From positions 144,829,937 to 144,893,936 of the forward strand of contig OV884011.1 of NCBI GenBank assembly GCA_930367205.1: DNA of 64,000 bases, in the 5' to 3' direction. Shown piece after piece: positions 1-10,400 of the stretch. This stretch comes from Acanthosoma haemorrhoidale (taxonomy: Eukaryota; Arthropoda; Insecta; Hemiptera; Acanthosomatidae). Numbering within the stretch: position 1 is the stretch's first letter; every line of letters starts with the position of its first letter. The position numbers and the translations under genes were made by a program. Below the pieces are notes generated by a model. It was given only the letters and a program-made list of their open reading frames with translations, made no database searches and had not been told where the DNA came from.

Positions 1-270
1 GTATTCAAGATAATATTTGTCTAAAACTGCTGGAACAAAGAAGGGAATATTTACATTCCAGGAGGGGATCTGTTGTATGATTAGCAGCAAAGCAGGCATT
101 TTTTTAAAATTTCTGATTCCTGCTATGTCAAAATGTAATTAGTTTTCTTTGGTTTCCCTAGATAACCTTCATTTAGGAAACTCTTCAAATGATTGCTCCT
201 AAACGTTGTATCCAATGTCTTGGCTATAGTATAATCCATGTTATTCTTGGCATGGTGGTGAATTTATTTT

Positions 271-292
271 GGAGACTACCATAGTAGTTTCC
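271..292. other. Hairpin: 9-bp stem, 4-nt loop
   Basis: Positions 271-279 (ggagactac) pair with 284-292 (gtagtttcc) around the loop CATA, with one G-T wobble at 274-289. The hairpin recurs in every unit. In unit 11 the base at 36705 (unit position 276) is G instead of C, which breaks an internal C-G pair. No function is shown; one such hairpin in 3.7 kb of AT-rich DNA could arise by chance. Confidence 0.5.
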
Positions 293-465
293 TAAGTTGG
301 TTTCTCCGGTGTCTATATTGGTCTGTTCTGTACACGGTTTTTGTCTTGTTGCGAGAAAATTCGATATTCTCTTCCATATGTAAACCGTATTTCTTTTAAG
401 TGTGTTATTATTCGGAAAGGTTTATGTTTGTTATATTTTGTGGGATATATTGATTTAGCCATATG

Positions 466-480
466 GGCTATCGGTTATTT
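466..480. other. Short hairpin, 5-bp stem
   Basis: TAGCC at 466-470 pairs with GGCTA at 476-480 around a 5-nt loop. It is identical in all units but short enough to be a chance match. Confidence 0.3.
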
Positions 481-494
481 TTTCTAACATGAGT

Positions 495-510
495 AACTAG
501 CCTCCTAGTT
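495..510. other. Short hairpin, 6-bp stem
   Basis: AACTAG at 495-500 pairs perfectly with CTAGTT at 505-510 around the loop CCTC, and is followed by a T run. The form resembles a terminator-like hairpin, but there is no gene upstream and the context looks eukaryotic, so I do not call a terminator. Confidence 0.35.
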
Positions 511-923
511 TTTGTTGGGTTTTCCTGCCTGGCTTGTGTTTTATTGCTTTCTCATAGCGAGATGTTTCCCGAGAATAATGGCCTCAGGTATGTTAGGGAT
601 CTTTCACTTATAGCCCGACCGAGGTACAAAGACGACCCCAAACATTTTTCTTATTTTGTACACACCATTGTTACTAGTTGGTTTATAGGAACAGGTGTTC
701 CCAAGATTATTTTTTGCACTAAAATAAATAATTAACTATAAGGAAACTGATACAGTTACTGTAGATTAGCTTTATCGGAGTGAAGGTGTGGGGTCAATTA
801 TATTAGGATCTACAAGTATAGATATAGGGATAACCAGAATTTAGCATAAATCGATTTAAATAATACCATTTAGGTTGGCTAACGCCCCTTTATAATAAAT
901 ATCATAACTCACCAGTTTAATTG

Positions 924-1308
924 TAAATCCAGGATTTTAGTACAATCTTGATGAAGTCATGATGACTAACAAGAACCAGCTGAGAGATGGAAGATTCAAA
1001 ATTTCCAAGACCTCAATAGATCAACCGCCCAAAGGAATATTCTTCTTTCAGAACTCCGACCCTGTCTAGAGGAGGCAAATCGACGCACTGAAAGAAAACG
1101 GCCAAACTAGCGACTAAAGCAAATAAGAAGAAATGCAGCACCAAGACTTTAATGCCGACAGCTGAAATTCTCCGTAAATATGAAAATGTGTAATACTATA
1201 GTATATCAAGCCTGTAAGAAGTAAGATACTTTGTTAGCTTGTATCAATCAAATGTCTGTGTTGCATGGATTAATTTGTTATTAATATCCTGTGTCCAGCA
1301 CCTGGTCC
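924..1308 (+). repeat. Nested subrepeat S1 (about 385 bp) in unit 1
   Basis: First of four diverged copies of an internal repeat. Shared landmarks, in order: aatccagg...agtacaatct, atgaagtcat at 951, a tract around ttcttctttcagaac, cgac...actag/cgactaa, gacagctgaaattctccgtaaat from 1157, tatcaagcctgtaagaagtaag, and atatcctgtg...tggtcc at the end. Its left edge lacks the ccatcatgactg start seen in S3 and S4. It is clearly homologous to S2 (the same landmarks 396-398 bp downstream) but diverged at many positions. Confidence 0.88.
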
Positions 1309-1705
1309 ACTATCATGACTATGTCATGGTTTTGAGTATAACCTGGATGAAGTCATGCTGACTAGCCAGAACCAACCGAGACATTGAAAATTCAACATTT
1401 CTTTAGACCACAAAGGATCAAAAGCCGAAAGAAAGATTTTTCTTTCAAAACCCCGGCCCGGTCTACAATAGGGAGAAACAATGCGCCGAAACTAAACATC
1501 CGAACTAGCGACTGAATCAAATTAGAAGATAAGAAACATCAAGGCTATAAATCCGACAGCTGAAATTCTCCGTAAATAGGAAAATTTGTAATATTATCGC
1601 ATATCAAGCCTGTTAGAAGTAAGATAATCTGTAAGCTTGTATTTATTGTATGACTGTGTGAATGCATTTATTTGTTATTAATATCCTGTGCCCAGGTTTT
1701 GGTCC
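1309..1705 (+). repeat. Nested subrepeat S2 (397 bp) in unit 1
   Basis: Carries atgaagtcat at 1347, a polypurine/polypyrimidine pair around aagaaagatttttctttc, the GC-rich spot ccccggcccgg at 1451-1461, and gacagctgaaattctcc at 1555. It holds the most variable sites between units: 1453 (C/T), 1465 (A/C), 1485 (G/A), 1514 (G/A) and 1518 (C/G). Confidence 0.9.
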
Positions 1706-2126
1706 GCCATCATGACTGCATCCAGGTTTCGAGTACAATCTGGATAAAGTCATGCTGACTAGCCAGAAACAGCTGAGACATCAATTATTCAACATTTTCT
1801 GAAACACCGATGGATCAACAGTCCAAAGAAAAATTCTTCTTTCAGAACCCCGGCCTAGTCTAGAGGAGGGCAGAACGATGCACCGAAAGTAAAAGGCCGA
1901 ACTACCGACTAAATCAAATTAGAAGAAAAGAAACACCAAGGCTATAATGCCGACAGCTGAGATTCTCTGTAAATAAGAAAATTTGTAATAGTATAGCTTT
2001 TCACGACTTTTTGAAGTAACAGGCTTTGTAAGCTTGTCTTTAAACCATGAGTTAACCGTGTTGCATGCATTTATGTGTTATTTATATCCTGTGCTCAGGT
2101 CCTGGCACATTTCCAGGTTCTGGTCC
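1706..2126 (+). repeat. Nested subrepeat S3 (421 bp) in unit 1
   Basis: Landmarks ataaagtcat at 1744 and gacagctgagattctc at 1952 match S2 at a 397-bp offset. It is 24 bp longer than S2 because its right end carries caggtcctgg...ccaggttctgg, a partial tandem duplication of the caggt-tctgg motif. Sites 1708 (C/T) and 1755 (C/G) vary between units and define blocks of units. Confidence 0.9.
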
Positions 2127-2480
2127 GCCATCATGACTGCATCCAGGTTTTGAGTACAATCTAGATGAAGTCATGATGACTAACCAGAACCAACTGAGAC
2201 ATCGAAGATTCAACATTCCCTGAGAACCTAATGGATCAAAAGCCCTAGAAAAGTATATCCAAGGCTGCAAAGGTAACAGTTGGGATTTCCTTTAAATAAG
2301 ATAGTTTTTATAGTAGTCATGATGTTCTTTGCAGGTCTTGTAGGTGTAAGAGAATTTCTTAGCTTGTCTTTAACGTGTAATTTTACAGTTCTGCATGAAT
2401 TTATTCGTGTTTTAGCGGCATATCCCGTGCTTTTTAAGTCTGTTAGAAGTATGAGAATTTGCCTTGGATGCCATTCATTT
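2127..2480 (+). repeat. Nested subrepeat S4, internally deleted, plus diverged tail
   Basis: It starts like S3 (gccatcatgactgcatccagg) and has atgaagtcat at 2165, but the distance from there to the gacagctg-equivalent (aacagttg at 2275) is about 110 bp instead of 208. About 98 bp of the core is therefore missing, with the join near 2250 in an A-rich stretch. The right part (ttagcttgtctttaacgtg, then tgttagaagtatgag near 2443) is a more diverged version of the S1-S3 right half and may include the start of a fifth, decayed copy. Confidence 0.78.
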
Positions 2481-2791
2481 TTAGAGGTCTTTTTTCGTTT
2501 TTAATATTTAGCCTTTTGTAGTTACACGGGTAAATGGATTTCTTCTACTATCTGTGCTTAATTTCACCCTTAGGATAAATAGTTGAGGTGTGAAATATCG
2601 TTAAAACTCTCAAACCGGTTAAATAATCAGTTTCGAAGCACTGTGAATGTGATAAAAGTCAATTCATGAAAACGAAATATTTAAAAATGTTTTTCTGAAA
2701 CACCAAAATTATGAAAATGTTCGTAAATATGTGGTAAATAATGGTAGATATATTTAAACCAAAAAAAATTAATTATTGTAATCCAAAATAT

Positions 2792-2809
2792 TCCAGATGT
2801 TTATCTGGA
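2792..2809. other. Hairpin: perfect 7-bp stem, GTTT loop
   Basis: TCCAGAT at 2792-2798 pairs with ATCTGGA at 2803-2809. It is followed within 12 bp by the 8-bp palindrome AGACGTCT at 2821-2828. It is present in every unit except unit 9, where this region is deleted. Function unknown. Confidence 0.5.
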
Positions 2810-2872
2810 CACTCTAGTCTAGACGTCTGACCTTGCAATTTTTTCAAGAGAGTTGTATATCTGCATATTTTT

Positions 2873-2996
2873 AGACCTCAATCGTTTTTAATTATACAAT
2901 TATAGATTCTCAATAGCTTTATTCTATTTCCTGTAGCTTGGCTACATTTTATACATGTTATAATAAAAAAATAGCCATAGTAAAGACCTCAATCGT
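2873..2996 (+). repeat. 13-bp direct repeat spaced 111 bp apart
   Basis: AGACCTCAATCGT occurs at 2873-2885 and again at 2984-2996. A shorter relative (agacctcaat) occurs at about 1008 in S1. It may be a remnant of an older short duplication. It is conserved in all full-length units and deleted in unit 9. Confidence 0.5.
2932..2946. other. Hairpin: 6-bp stem, TTG loop
   Basis: TGTAGC at 2932-2937 pairs with GCTACA at 2941-2946. It recurs in all units except unit 9. It could be a chance match. Confidence 0.4.
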
Positions 2997-3499
2997 CCCG
3001 TATTCATGTACTAGTTGGGACAGGTTGTGTGGTGGTCTTAGTTACGGTCCGCAAATATAGATGCCCAAACGCTTTTACGCCACATTCCCAGTGTAAAGTG
3101 TGTCTTCTCTAGTTATAGTATTCATTATCGGAGCGGCGTGTTGTGCAGATAAGTTCGGTTAGTTGAACATAAGAATCCAAATGCATTGCGTATGACTGTG
3201 TGACTTACTACTTGCCTATTTACGGTGTGAAAATCGGTTTCCATTCAATGTCGCTACATCTTATCAGGTATGTGAACATATTTATTTGGGTATTTCTAGT
3301 CTAGGTTTACAAAGTGAAATTAAATATGTGAGTTTTAACATGGATCATGCTAAAAGGTGTGTGTTGGAAATATGCTTACTCTCCATGTATGGTTGACAAT
3401 TGCTGTAAATATGCAAATGTAATATATTAGTGATTTTCGCAGATGCATCTCTTCAGTTAACGGTGTGCGGTTATTTTTATTTTAAAAGTATATGAGCGG

Positions 3500-3512
3500 T
3501 TTTTTTTTTTTT
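3500..3512 (+). repeat. Variable T tract (unit length marker)
   Basis: 13 T followed by GTTTG in unit 1. Other units have 12 T (2, 5, 7, 9, 10, 11, 13, 18), 13 T (4), 11 T (12), or an uninterrupted 16 T where the following G became T (3, 6, 8). The tract is missing at the deletion junctions that end units 14-17. It explains the 3720/3721/3722 spacing. Homopolymer lengths are also the likeliest place for sequencing error. Confidence 0.85.
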
Positions 3513-3596
3513 GTTTGAATATATTAAAATAGTTTACTAATTCATACTAACTTTAAAATTCACGTAGCAATAATTTGTCGACTAAAAAAAAAATTG

Positions 3597-3610
3597 AGCA
3601 AATATTTGCT
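3597..3610. other. Perfect 14-bp palindrome
   Basis: AGCAAATATTTGCT reads the same on both strands. It sits just after the A tract and about 110 bp before the chosen unit edge. It recurs in every unit that keeps the right zone, including unit 9, and is absent at the deletion junctions that end units 14-17. It could be a binding site for a dimeric protein, but nothing in the sequence shows this. Confidence 0.5.
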
Positions 3611-3722
3611 TATCTGCCTTCGAATCACAAGTATTAATAATTTGTTCGTTATTTACAATTTTAAAACGTGTAGAATGTGGTCCATGGAAGTTTGCAAATG
3701 AAATTCATATTATTACTTATTT

Positions 3723-6700
3723 GTATTCAAGATAATATTTGTCTAAAACTGCTGGAACAAAGAAGGGAATATTTACATTCCAGGAGGGGATCTGTTGTAT
3801 GATTAGCAGCAAAGCAGGCATTTTTTTAAAATTTCTGATTCCTGCTATGTCAAAATGTAATTAGTTTTCTTTGGTTTCCCTAGATAACCTTCATTTAGGA
3901 AACTCTTCAAATGATTGCTCCTAAACGTTGTATCCAATGTCTTGGCTATAGTATAATCCATGTTATTCTTGGCATGGTGGTGAATTTATTTTGGAGACTA
4001 CCATAGTAGTTTCCTAAGTTGGTTTCTCCGGTGTCTATATTGGTCTGTTCTGTACACGGTTTTTGTCTTGTTGCGAGAAAATTCGATATTCTCTTCCATA
4101 TGTAAACCGTATTTCTTTTAAGTGTGTTATTATTCGGAAAGGTTTATGTTTGTTATATTTTGTGGGATATATTGATTTAGCCATATGGGCTATCGGTTAT
4201 TTTTTCTAACATGAGTAACTAGCCTCCTAGTTTTTGTTGGGTTTTCCTGCCTGGCTTGTGTTTTATTGCTTTCTCATAGCGAGATGTTTCCCGAGAATAA
4301 TGGCCTCAGGTATGTTAGGGATCTTTCACTTATAGCCCGACCGAGGTACAAAGACGACCCCAAACATTTTTCTTATTTTGTACACACCATTGTTACTAGT
4401 TGGTTTATAGGAACAGGTGTTCCCAAGATTATTTTTTGCACTAAAATAAATAATTAACTATAAGGAAACTGATACAGTTACTGTAGATTAGCTTTATCGG
4501 AGTGAAGGTGTGGGGTCAATTATATTAGGATCTACAAGTATAGATATAGGGATAACCAGAATTTAGCATAAATCGATTTAAATAATACCATTTAGGTTGG
4601 CTAACGCCCCTTTATAATTAATATCATAACTCACCAGTTTAATTGTAAATCCAGGATTTTAGTACAATCTTGATGAAGTCATGATGACTAACAAGAACCA
4701 GCTGAGAGATGGAAGATTCAAAATTTCCAAGACCTCAATAGATCAACCGCCCAAAGGAATATTCTTCTTTCAGAACTCCGACCCTGTCTAGAGGAGGCAA
4801 ATCGACGCACTGAAAGAAAACGGCCAAACTAGCGACTAAAGCAAATAAGAAGAAATGCAGCACCAAGACTTTAATGCTGACAGCTGAAATTCTCCGTAAA
4901 TATGAAAATGTGTAATACTATAGTATATCAAGCCTGTAAGAAGTAAGATACTTTGTTAGCTTGTATCAATCAAATGTCTGTGTTGCATGGATTAATTTGT
5001 TATTAATATCCTGTGTCCAGCACCTGGTCCACTATCATGACTATGTCATGGTTTTGAGTATAACCTGGATGAAGTCATGCTGACTAGCCAGAACCAACCG
5101 AGACATTGAAAATTCAACATTTCTTTAGACCACAAAGGATCAAAAGCCGAAAGAAAGATTTTTCTTTCAAAACCCCGGCCCGGTCTACAATAGGGAGAAA
5201 CAATGCGCCGAAACTAAACATCCGAACTAGCGACTGAATCAAATTAGAAGATAAGAAACATCAAGGCTATAAATCCGACAGCTGAAATTCTCCGTAAATA
5301 GGAAAATTTGTAATATTATCGCATATCAAGCCTGTTAGAAGTAAGATAATCTGTAAGCTTGTATTTATTGTATGACTGTGTGAATGCATTTATTTGTTAT
5401 TAATATCCTGTGCCCAGGTTTTGGTCCGCCATCATGACTGCATCCAGGTTTCGAGTACAATCTGGATAAAGTCATGCTGACTAGCCAGAAACAGCTGAGA
5501 CATCAATTATTCAACATTTTCTGAAACACCGATGGATCAACAGTCCAAAGAAAAATTCTTCTTTCAGAACCCCGGCCTAGTCTAGAGGAGGGCAGAACGA
5601 TGCACCGAAAGTAAAAGGCCGAACTACCGACTAAATCAAATTAGAAGAAAAGAAACACCAAGGCTATAATGCCGACAGCTGAGATTCTCTGTAAATAAGA
5701 AAATTTGTAATAGTATAGCTTTTCACGACTTTTTGAAGTAACAGGCTTTGTAAGCTTGTCTTTAAACCATGAGTTAACCGTGTTGCATGCATTTATGTGT
5801 TATTTATATCCTGTGCTCAGGTCCTGGCACATTTCCAGGTTCTGGTCCGCCATCATGACTGCATCCAGGTTTTGAGTACAATCTAGATGAAGTCATGATG
5901 ACTAACCAGAACCAACTGAGACATCGAAGATTCAACATTCCCTGAGAACCTAATGGATCAAAAGCCCTAGAAAAGTATATCCAAGGCTGCAAAGGTAACA
6001 GTTGGGATTTCCTTTAAATAAGATAGTTTTTATAGTAGTCATGATGTTCTTTGCAGGTCTTGTAGATGTAAGAGAATTTCTTAGCTTGTCTTTAACGTGT
6101 AATTTTACAGTTCTGCATGAATTTATTCGTGTTTTAGCGGCATATCCCGTGCTTTTTAAGTCTGTTAGAAGTATGAGAATTTGCCTTGGATGCCATTCAT
6201 TTTTAGAGGTCTTTTTTCGTTTTTAATATTTAGCCTTTTGTAGTTACACGGGTAAATGGATTTCTTCTACTATCTGTGCTTAATTTCACCCTTAGGATAA
6301 ATAGTTGAGGTGTGAAATATCGTTAAAACTCTCAAACCGGTTAAATAATCAGTTTCGAAGCACTGTGAATGTGATAAAAGTCAATTCATGAAAACGAAAT
6401 ATTTAAAAATGTTTTTCTGAAACACCAAAATTATGAAAATGTTCGTAAATATGTGGTAAATAATGGTAGATATATTTAAACCAAAAAAAATTAATTATTG
6501 TAATCCAAAATATTCCAGATGTTTATCTGGACACTCTAGTCTAGACGTCTGACCTTGCAATTTTTTCAAGAGAGTTGTATATCTGCATATTTTTAGACCT
6601 CAATCGTTTTTAATTATACAATTATAGATTCTCAATAGCTTTATTCTATTTCCTGTAGCTTGGCTACATTTTATACATGTTATAATAAAAAAATAGCCAT

Positions 6701-7443
6701 AGTAAAGACCTCAATCGTCCCGTATTCATGTACTAGTTGGGACAGGTTGTGTGGTGGTCTTAGTTACGGTCCGCAAATATAGATGCCCAAACGCTTTTAC
6801 GCCACATTCCCAGTGTAAAGTGTGTCTTCTCTAGTTATAGTATTCATTATCGGAGCGGCGTGTTGTGCAGATAAGTTCGGTTAGTTGAACATAAGAATCC
6901 AAATGCATTGCGTATGACTGTGTGACTTACTACTTGCCTATTTACGGTGTGAAAATCGGTTTCCATTCAATGTCGCTACATCTTATCAGGTATGTGAACA
7001 TATTTATTTGGGTATTTCTAGTCTAGGTTTACAAAGTGAAATTAAATATGTGAGTTTTAACATGGATCATGCTAAAAGGTGTATGTTGGAAATATGCTTA
7101 CTCTCCATGTATGGTTGACAATTGCTGTAAATATGCAAATGTAATATATTAGTGATTTTCGCAGATGCATCTCTTCAGTTAACGGTGTGCGGTTATTTTT
7201 ATTTTAAAAGTATATGAGCGGTTTTTTTTTTTTGTTTGAATATATTAAAATAGTTTACTAATTCATACTAACTTTAAAATTCACGTAGCAATAATTTGTC
7301 GACTAAAAAAAAAATTGAGCAAATATTTGCTTATCTGCCTTCGAATCACAAGTATTAATAATTTGTTCGTTATTTACAATTTTAAAACGTGTAGAATGTG
7401 GTCCATGGAAGTTTGCAAATGAAATTCATATTATTACTTATTT
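3723..7443 (+). repeat. Unit 2, full length (3721 bp)
   Basis: Differs from unit 1 at 4619 (T, unit position 897; shared with unit 3), in S1 (tgctgac instead of tgccgac near 4878), at unit position 2344 (A instead of G), at 7083 (A instead of G) and by one fewer T in the T tract. Confidence 0.95.
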
Positions 7444-10400
7444 GTATTCAAGATAATATTTGTCTAAAACTGCTGGAACAAAGAAGGGAATATTTACATT
7501 CCAGGAGGGGATCTGTTGTATGATTAGCAGCAAAGCAGGCATTTTTTTAAAATTTCTGATTCCTGCTATGTCAAAATGTAATTAGTTTTCTTTGGTTTCC
7601 CTAGATAACCTTCATTTAGGAAACTCTTCAAATGATTGCTCCTAAACGTTGTATCCAATGTCTTGGCTATAGTATAATCCATGTTATTCTTGGCATGGTG
7701 GTGAATTTATTTTGGAGACTACCATAGTAGTTTCCTAAGTTGGTTTCTCCGGTGTCTATATTGGTCTGTTCTGTACACGGTTTTTGTCTTGTTGCGAGAA
7801 AATTCGATATTCTCTTCCATATGTAAACCGTATTTCTTTTAAGTGTGTTATTATTCGGAAAGGTTTATGTTTGTTATATTTTGTGGGATATATTGATTTA
7901 GCCATATGGGCTATCGGTTATTTTTTCTAACATGAGTAACTAGCCTCCTAGTTTTTGTTGGGTTTTCCTGCCTGGCTTGTGTTTTATTGCTTTCTCATAG
8001 CGAGATGTTTCCCGAGAATAATGGCCTCAGGTATGTTAGGGATCTTTCACTTATAGCCCGACCGAGGTACAAAGACGACCCCAAACATTTTTCTTATTTT
8101 GTACACACCATTGTTACTAGTTGGTTTATAGGAACAGGTGTTCCCAAGATTATTTTTTGCACTAAAATAAATAATTAACTATAAGGAAACTGATACAGTT
8201 ACTGTAGATTAGCTTTATCGGAGTGAAGGTGTGGGGTCAATTATATTAGGATCTACAAGTATAGATATAGGGATAACCAGAATTTAGCATAAATCGATTT
8301 AAATAATACCATTTAGGTTGGCTAACGCCCCTTTATAATTAATATCATAACTCACCAGTTTAATTGTAAATCCAGGATTTTAGTACAATCTTGATGAAGT
8401 CATGATGACTAACAAGAACCAGCTGAGAGATGGAAGATTCAAAATTTCCAAGACCTCAATAGATCAACCGCCCAAAGGAATATTCTTCTTTCAGAACTCC
8501 GACCCTGTCTAGAGGAGGCAAATCGACGCACTGAAAGAAAACGGCCAAACTAGCGACTAAAGCAAATAAGAAGAAATGCAGCACCAAGACTTTAATGCCG
8601 ACAGCTGAAATTCTCCGTAAATATGAAAATGTGTAATACTATAGTATATCAAGCCTGTAAGAAGTAAGATACTTTGTTAGCTTGTATCAATCAAATGTCT
8701 GTGTTGCATGGATTAATTTGTTATTAATATCCTGTGTCCAGCACCTGGTCCACTATCATGACTATGTCATGGTTTTGAGTATAACCTGGATGAAGTCATG
8801 CTGACTAGCCAGAACCAACCGAGACATTGAAAATTCAACATTTCTTTAGACCACAAAGGATCAAAAGCCGAAAGAAAGATTTTTCTTTCAAAACCCCGGC
8901 CCGGTCTACAATAGGGAGAAACAATGCGCCGAAACTAAACATCCGAACTAGCGACTGAATCAAATTAGAAGATAAGAAACATCAAGGCTATAAATCCGAC
9001 AGCTGAAATTCTCCGTAAATAGGAAAATTTGTAATATTATCGCATATCAAGCCTGTTAGAAGTAAGATAATCTGTAAGCTTGTATTTATTGTATGACTGT
9101 GTGAATGCATTTATTTGTTATTAATATCCTGTGCCCAGGTTTTGGTCCGCCATCATGACTGCATCCAGGTTTCGAGTACAATCTGGATAAAGTCATGCTG
9201 ACTAGCCAGAAACAGCTGAGACATCAATTATTCAACATTTTCTGAAACACCGATGGATCAACAGTCCAAAGAAAAATTCTTCTTTCAGAACCCCGGCCTA
9301 GTCTAGAGGAGGGCAGAACGATGCACCGAAAGTAAAAGGCCGAACTACCGACTAAATCAAATTAGAAGAAAAGAAACACCAAGGCTATAATGCCGACAGC
9401 TGAGATTCTCTGTAAATAAGAAAATTTGTAATAGTATAGCTTTTCACGACTTTTTGAAGTAACAGGCTTTGTAAGCTTGTCTTTAAACCATGAGTTAACC
9501 GTGTTGCATGCATTTATGTGTTATTTATATCCTGTGCTCAGGTCCTGGCACATTTCCAGGTTCTGGTCCGCCATCATGACTGCATCCAGGTTTTGAGTAC
9601 AATCTAGATGAAGTCATGATGACTAACCAGAACCAACTGAGACATCGAAGATTCAACATTCCCTGAGAACCTAATGGATCAAAAGCCCTAGAAAAGTATA
9701 TCCAAGGCTGCAAAGGTAACAGTTGGGATTTCCTTTAAATAAGATAGTTTTTATAGTAGTCATGATGTTCTTTGCAGGTCTTGTAGGTGTAAGAGAATTT
9801 CTTAGCTTGTCTTTAACGTGTAATTTTACAGTTCTGCATGAATTTATTCGTGTTTTAGCGGCATATCCCGTGCTTTTTAAGTCTGTTAGAAGTATGAGAA
9901 TTTGCCTTGGATGCCATTCATTTTTAGAGGTCTTTTTTCGTTTTTAATATTTAGCCTTTTGTAGTTACACGGGTAAATGGATTTCTTCTACTATCTGTGC
10001 TTAATTTCACCCTTAGGATAAATAGTTGAGGTGTGAAATATCGTTAAAACTCTCAAACCGGTTAAATAATCAGTTTCGAAGCACTGTGAATGTGATAAAA
10101 GTCAATTCATGAAAACGAAATATTTAAAAATGTTTTTCTGAAACACCAAAATTATGAAAATGTTCGTAAATATGTGGTAAATAATGGTAGATATATTTAA
10201 ACCAAAAAAAATTAATTATTGTAATCCAAAATATTCCAGATGTTTATCTGGACACTCTAGTCTAGACGTCTGACCTTGCAATTTTTTCAAGAGAGTTGTA
10301 TATCTGCATATTTTTAGACCTCAATCGTTTTTAATTATACAATTATAGATTCTCAATAGCTTTATTCTATTTCCTGTAGCTTGGCTACATTTTATACATG

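Larger units (their letters stand above)
1..923 (+). repeat. Left zone of the unit: AT-rich, no internal repeats, no gene
   Basis: In unit 1 this stretch precedes the nested subrepeats. It is AT-rich and contains three short hairpins (271-292, 466-480 and 495-510). No coding signal is convincing: the longest ATG-initiated frame I see runs 562-735 (57 codons) and resembles nothing I know. The zone is nearly invariant across all units; the differences seen are C to G at unit position 276 in unit 11, A to T at 897 in units 2 and 3, and one extra T near 487 in units 15-18. In units 15-18 its first 71 bp are deleted. Confidence 0.8.
1..3722 (+). repeat. Unit 1, full length (3722 bp), reference copy
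   Basis: Used as the reference for unit positions in all other entries. It has the T tract at 3500-3512 (13 T, then GTTTG), which accounts for the extra base over the modal 3721. Variants: G at 2344 (shared only with unit 3), A at 897, C at 1755, G at 1514 and C at 1518. The window begins inside the array, so base 1 is an arbitrary phase and not a natural unit edge. Confidence 0.95.
2481..3722 (+). repeat. Right zone of the unit: AT-rich, hairpins, T and A tracts, palindrome
   Basis: There is no gene or nested repeat copy here. Notable elements are hairpins at 2792-2809 and 2932-2946, a 13-bp direct repeat (2873-2885 and 2984-2996), a T tract at 3500-3512, a 9-A tract near 3585 and a 14-bp palindrome at 3597-3610. 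A 14-bp match (3190-3203) to S2 (1648-1661) suggests distant relatedness or chance. Both deletion classes in the array cut into this zone. Confidence 0.8.

Noticed and set aside
495..515. Hairpin followed by T run resembling a bacterial intrinsic terminator
   Set aside because: The stem is only 6 bp, there is no upstream gene, and the array context is eukaryotic.
544..735. Plus-strand open frame of 63 codons, recurring in every unit
   Set aside because: It starts at TTG; the first ATG (562) leaves 57 codons. It has no recognisable domain and its conservation only mirrors the near-identity of the whole unit.
2082..2270. Minus-strand open frame of 62 codons, recurring in every unit
   Set aside because: TTG start, lies antisense across subrepeats S3/S4, and the homologous frames in S1-S3 are not kept open. 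A chance frame.
924..2480. CRISPR array or LTR pair
   Set aside because: Subrepeats are ~397 bp and contiguous without short spacers; no primer-binding site, polypurine tract pair or retrotransposon protein was seen between copies.
2280..2504. Plus-strand open frame of 74 codons with a hydrophobic start (G or D at codon 22); 78 codons in unit 9
   Set aside because: TTG start, AT-rich composition, overlaps the decayed S4 subrepeat. Its 3' end changes in unit 9 only because the deletion removes the stop. No sign of selection.
3619..3630. tRNA B-box-like string (cttcgaatc)
   Set aside because: No matching A box or cloverleaf could be found around it.
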